From the NCBI GenBank assembly GCA_050013235.1, contig JBEKFQ010000007.1:1-64000 (forward strand): DNA of 64,000 bases, written 5' to 3'. How positions within the stretch are numbered: position 1 is the first letter of the stretch; each line of letters opens with the position of its first letter. The notes below the pieces were generated by a model. It did no database searches. It was not told the origin of the DNA and saw nothing but the letters and a program-made list of their open reading frames with translations. Both the position numbers and the translations under genes were made by a program. The DNA is from RH-AL1 sp050013235 (lineage in GTDB: Bacteria; Pseudomonadota; Alphaproteobacteria; Rhizobiales; Beijerinckiaceae). This document shows positions 62,796 to 64,000 of this stretch, one piece after another.

Positions 62796-63728
62796 TCAGC
62801 TCTTGCGTTCGACCGCGAAACGCGCGGCCTCTTTCAGGATCCGCGTATCGGCGATCTTCGGGAGGGCATCGAGCGCGGCGATAGCCTCGTCCGCCAGACG
62901 GTCCCGGCGATGGCGCGCGGCCTCCAGCCCGAGCGCGGCGACCAGGGTCGCCTTGTTGCGCCCGGCGTCCTTGCCGGCCTTTTTGCCGAGCGCGGCCTCG
63001 TCGGCTTCGACATCGAGAATATCGTCGGCGACCTGGAAGGCCGCGCCAATCGCCTGGCCATAGCGGGAAACGGCCGCCAAGGCGCTCGAATCGGCCTTCC
63101 CGAACAGAGCGCCGGCGAGAACCGCATAATGCAGCAAGGCGCCGGTCTTCATCGATTGCAGCTGGATGACGTCATCGGCCTGATGCGGCTCGATCGAGGC
63201 TTCGGCCTCGAGATCGAGAACCTGGCCGCCGACCATTCCGCCAAGGCCGGCATGGCGCGCAAGCGAAAGGACCAAGCCGGCCCGGACCGCCGGATCGGGA
63301 TGGGTCGCGGGATCGGCCGTCACATCGAAGGCATAGGTCAAGAGACCGTCGCCAACGAGAATGGCCGTCGCCTCGTCATAGGCCTTGTGGGTCGTCGGAC
63401 GGCCACGGCGGAGGTCGTCGTTATCGAGAGCGGGCAGATCGTCGTGCACGAGAGAATAGCAATGGATCATTTCAAGTGCGGCGGCGGCGCGCAGCACCCC
63501 CTCGCCCTCGACCCCAAACAGCCGCGCGCTCTCGATCATGAGAAACGGCCGCAGACGCTTGCCGCCGCCGAGGCTGGCATAACGCATGGCCTCGAGAAAA
63601 CGGCTGGGACGCACCGTCTCGCCGGGGAGGGGCGTCGGCCCCAAAAGGGCGTCGAGCATGCTTTCCGTCGCATCGGCGGCGGCGATCAAACGCTCCTGGA
63701 AATCGGTGGTCTCAGGCGAACGCGTCAT
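62796..63728 (-). CDS. ispA: Farnesyl diphosphate synthase (polyprenyl synthetase)
   Basis: Condenses IPP with DMAPP/GPP to FPP for quinone, undecaprenyl and hopanoid synthesis. At 310 residues it has GGKRLRP, the first Asp-rich motif DDLPALDNDD at about 96-105, GRPTTHK, and the second motif DDILDVE. The spacing DDxx(xx)D with two extra residues fits bacterial type FPPS. It is first gene of ispA-DUF1345, diverging from the mtgA start. Confidence 0.93.
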   Translation of the reverse strand: MTRSPETTDFQERLIAAADATESMLDALLGPTPLPGETVRPSRFLEAMRYASLGGGKRLRPFLMIESARLFGVEGEGVLRAAAALEMIHCYSLVHDDLPALDNDDLRRGRPTTHKAYDEATAILVGDGLLTYAFDVTADPATHPDPAVRAGLVLSLARHAGLGGMVGGQVLDLEAEASIEPHQADDVIQLQSMKTGALLHYAVLAGALFGKADSSALAAVSRYGQAIGAAFQVADDILDVEADEAALGKKAGKDAGRNKATLVAALGLEAARHRRDRLADEAIAALDALPKIADTRILKEAARFAVERKS

Positions 63729-63789
63729 TCTGCACTCAAGGTTACATTAATCGGACGTAAAGGTTCGCAGACGGCTTGCCCGATCGAAG

Positions 63790-64000
63790 TTGGCCGGTCA
63801 AGGGTTAGGACAGGAACATTGGAAACTGGGTAAAGTCGAAAGGCGAGGACTCATTCGAAAATTCATCCGCTGGGTCTTTTTCGGCGCGGTGGCGGCCTGC
63901 TTTCTCTTGGGCGGCCTCATCCTCGCAGAGACGTTCGAACCGCCGGTCTCGACCCTGATGCTGGCGCGATGGCTCGAGGGCGAGCCGGTCCAGCGCGACT
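63790..64000 (+). CDS. mtgA: Monofunctional biosynthetic peptidoglycan transglycosylase, N-terminal part (runs off window)
   Basis: The frame is open from 63751 to the window end and reads ...KFIRWVFFGAVAACFLLGG, then ETFEPPVSTLMLARWLEGEP. A single TM is followed by the PVSTLMLxRW pattern typical of alphaproteobacterial MtgA, which polymerises glycan strands. The start is uncertain: the only usual codon in the frame is the TTG at 63790. The glycosyltransferase domain itself lies beyond the window, so the call rests on the leader sequence. Confidence 0.65.
   Translation, partial: MAGQGLGQEHWKLGKVERRGLIRKFIRWVFFGAVAACFLLGGLILAETFEPPVSTLMLARWLEGEPVQRD

Overview
This is a GC-rich, gene-dense chromosomal window from an alphaproteobacterium, most likely order Hyphomicrobiales (Rhizobiales) and possibly near Beijerinckiaceae/Methylocystaceae. 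That placement rests on gene order and protein type: rpmH-rnpA-yidC-engB-argB, ffs-dnaX-ybaB-recR, def-fmt-truA, a class I lysyl-tRNA synthetase, a RecR-linked DnaX without the usual zinc cysteines, and DUF6460/DUF6481-type proteins. No methane-oxidation, nitrogenase, phage or plasmid genes are visible. No tRNA, rRNA or CRISPR array was found; the structural RNA I can support is the SRP RNA.

Layout. 0-5 kb: tail of an unknown gene, a DHA2-type drug exporter, recQ overlapping a HAD phosphatase. 5-12.5 kb: hemC-hemD diverging from tsaD-gpsA, an EVE-domain protein, uppP, a small exported glycine-rich protein and leuB. 12.7-18.9 kb: a ClpP/COG3904-like protein, hemW, a LpoA-like lipoprotein, rsmI-yraN and an alpha/beta hydrolase. 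19.2-24.2 kb: rpmH-rnpA-yidC-engB-argB and a pyrimidine nucleotidase, tightly coupled by overlapping stop/start codons. 24-30.6 kb: glycosyltransferase-like protein, RND pump and adaptor, GYF/DUF898-like membrane protein. 30.7-36.2 kb: lysine/DAP genes (dapD, DUF805, sulfite-oxidase-like protein, dapE), then def-fmt-truA. 36.4-41.3 kb: rmuC, an avidin-family gene, recR, ybaB, dnaX, SRP RNA. 41.4-44.2 kb: unknown protein, VapBC, nudC-queC. 44.3-55.3 kb: two chemoreceptors, an EAL phosphodiesterase, gloB, a methyltransferase and a large processive glycosyltransferase. 55.7-64 kb: lysK, DUF952, pyrD, DUF6460, a NarL-type regulator, ispG, DUF1345, ispA and the start of mtgA.

Most genes are core housekeeping (cofactor, cell wall, isoprenoid, amino acid, tRNA and repair functions). 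The accessory material lies between them. Its most notable item is an avidin (biotin-binding) gene with every classical ligand residue conserved. It sits in a short AT-rich insert next to recR and is flanked by about 21-bp direct repeats that match the recR 3' end. Others are a VapBC module with a perfect inverted-repeat operator candidate, a chemoreceptor with an unusual predicted topology and a WxxF-type CheR tether, and a ClpP-like SACT protein with no visible signal peptide.

An intergenic mosaic repeat made of two hairpin modules occurs eight times in both orientations. It includes one exact 112-bp tandem duplication and one copy that supplies the last codons and stop of queC. Two other MITE-like palindromic elements are present.
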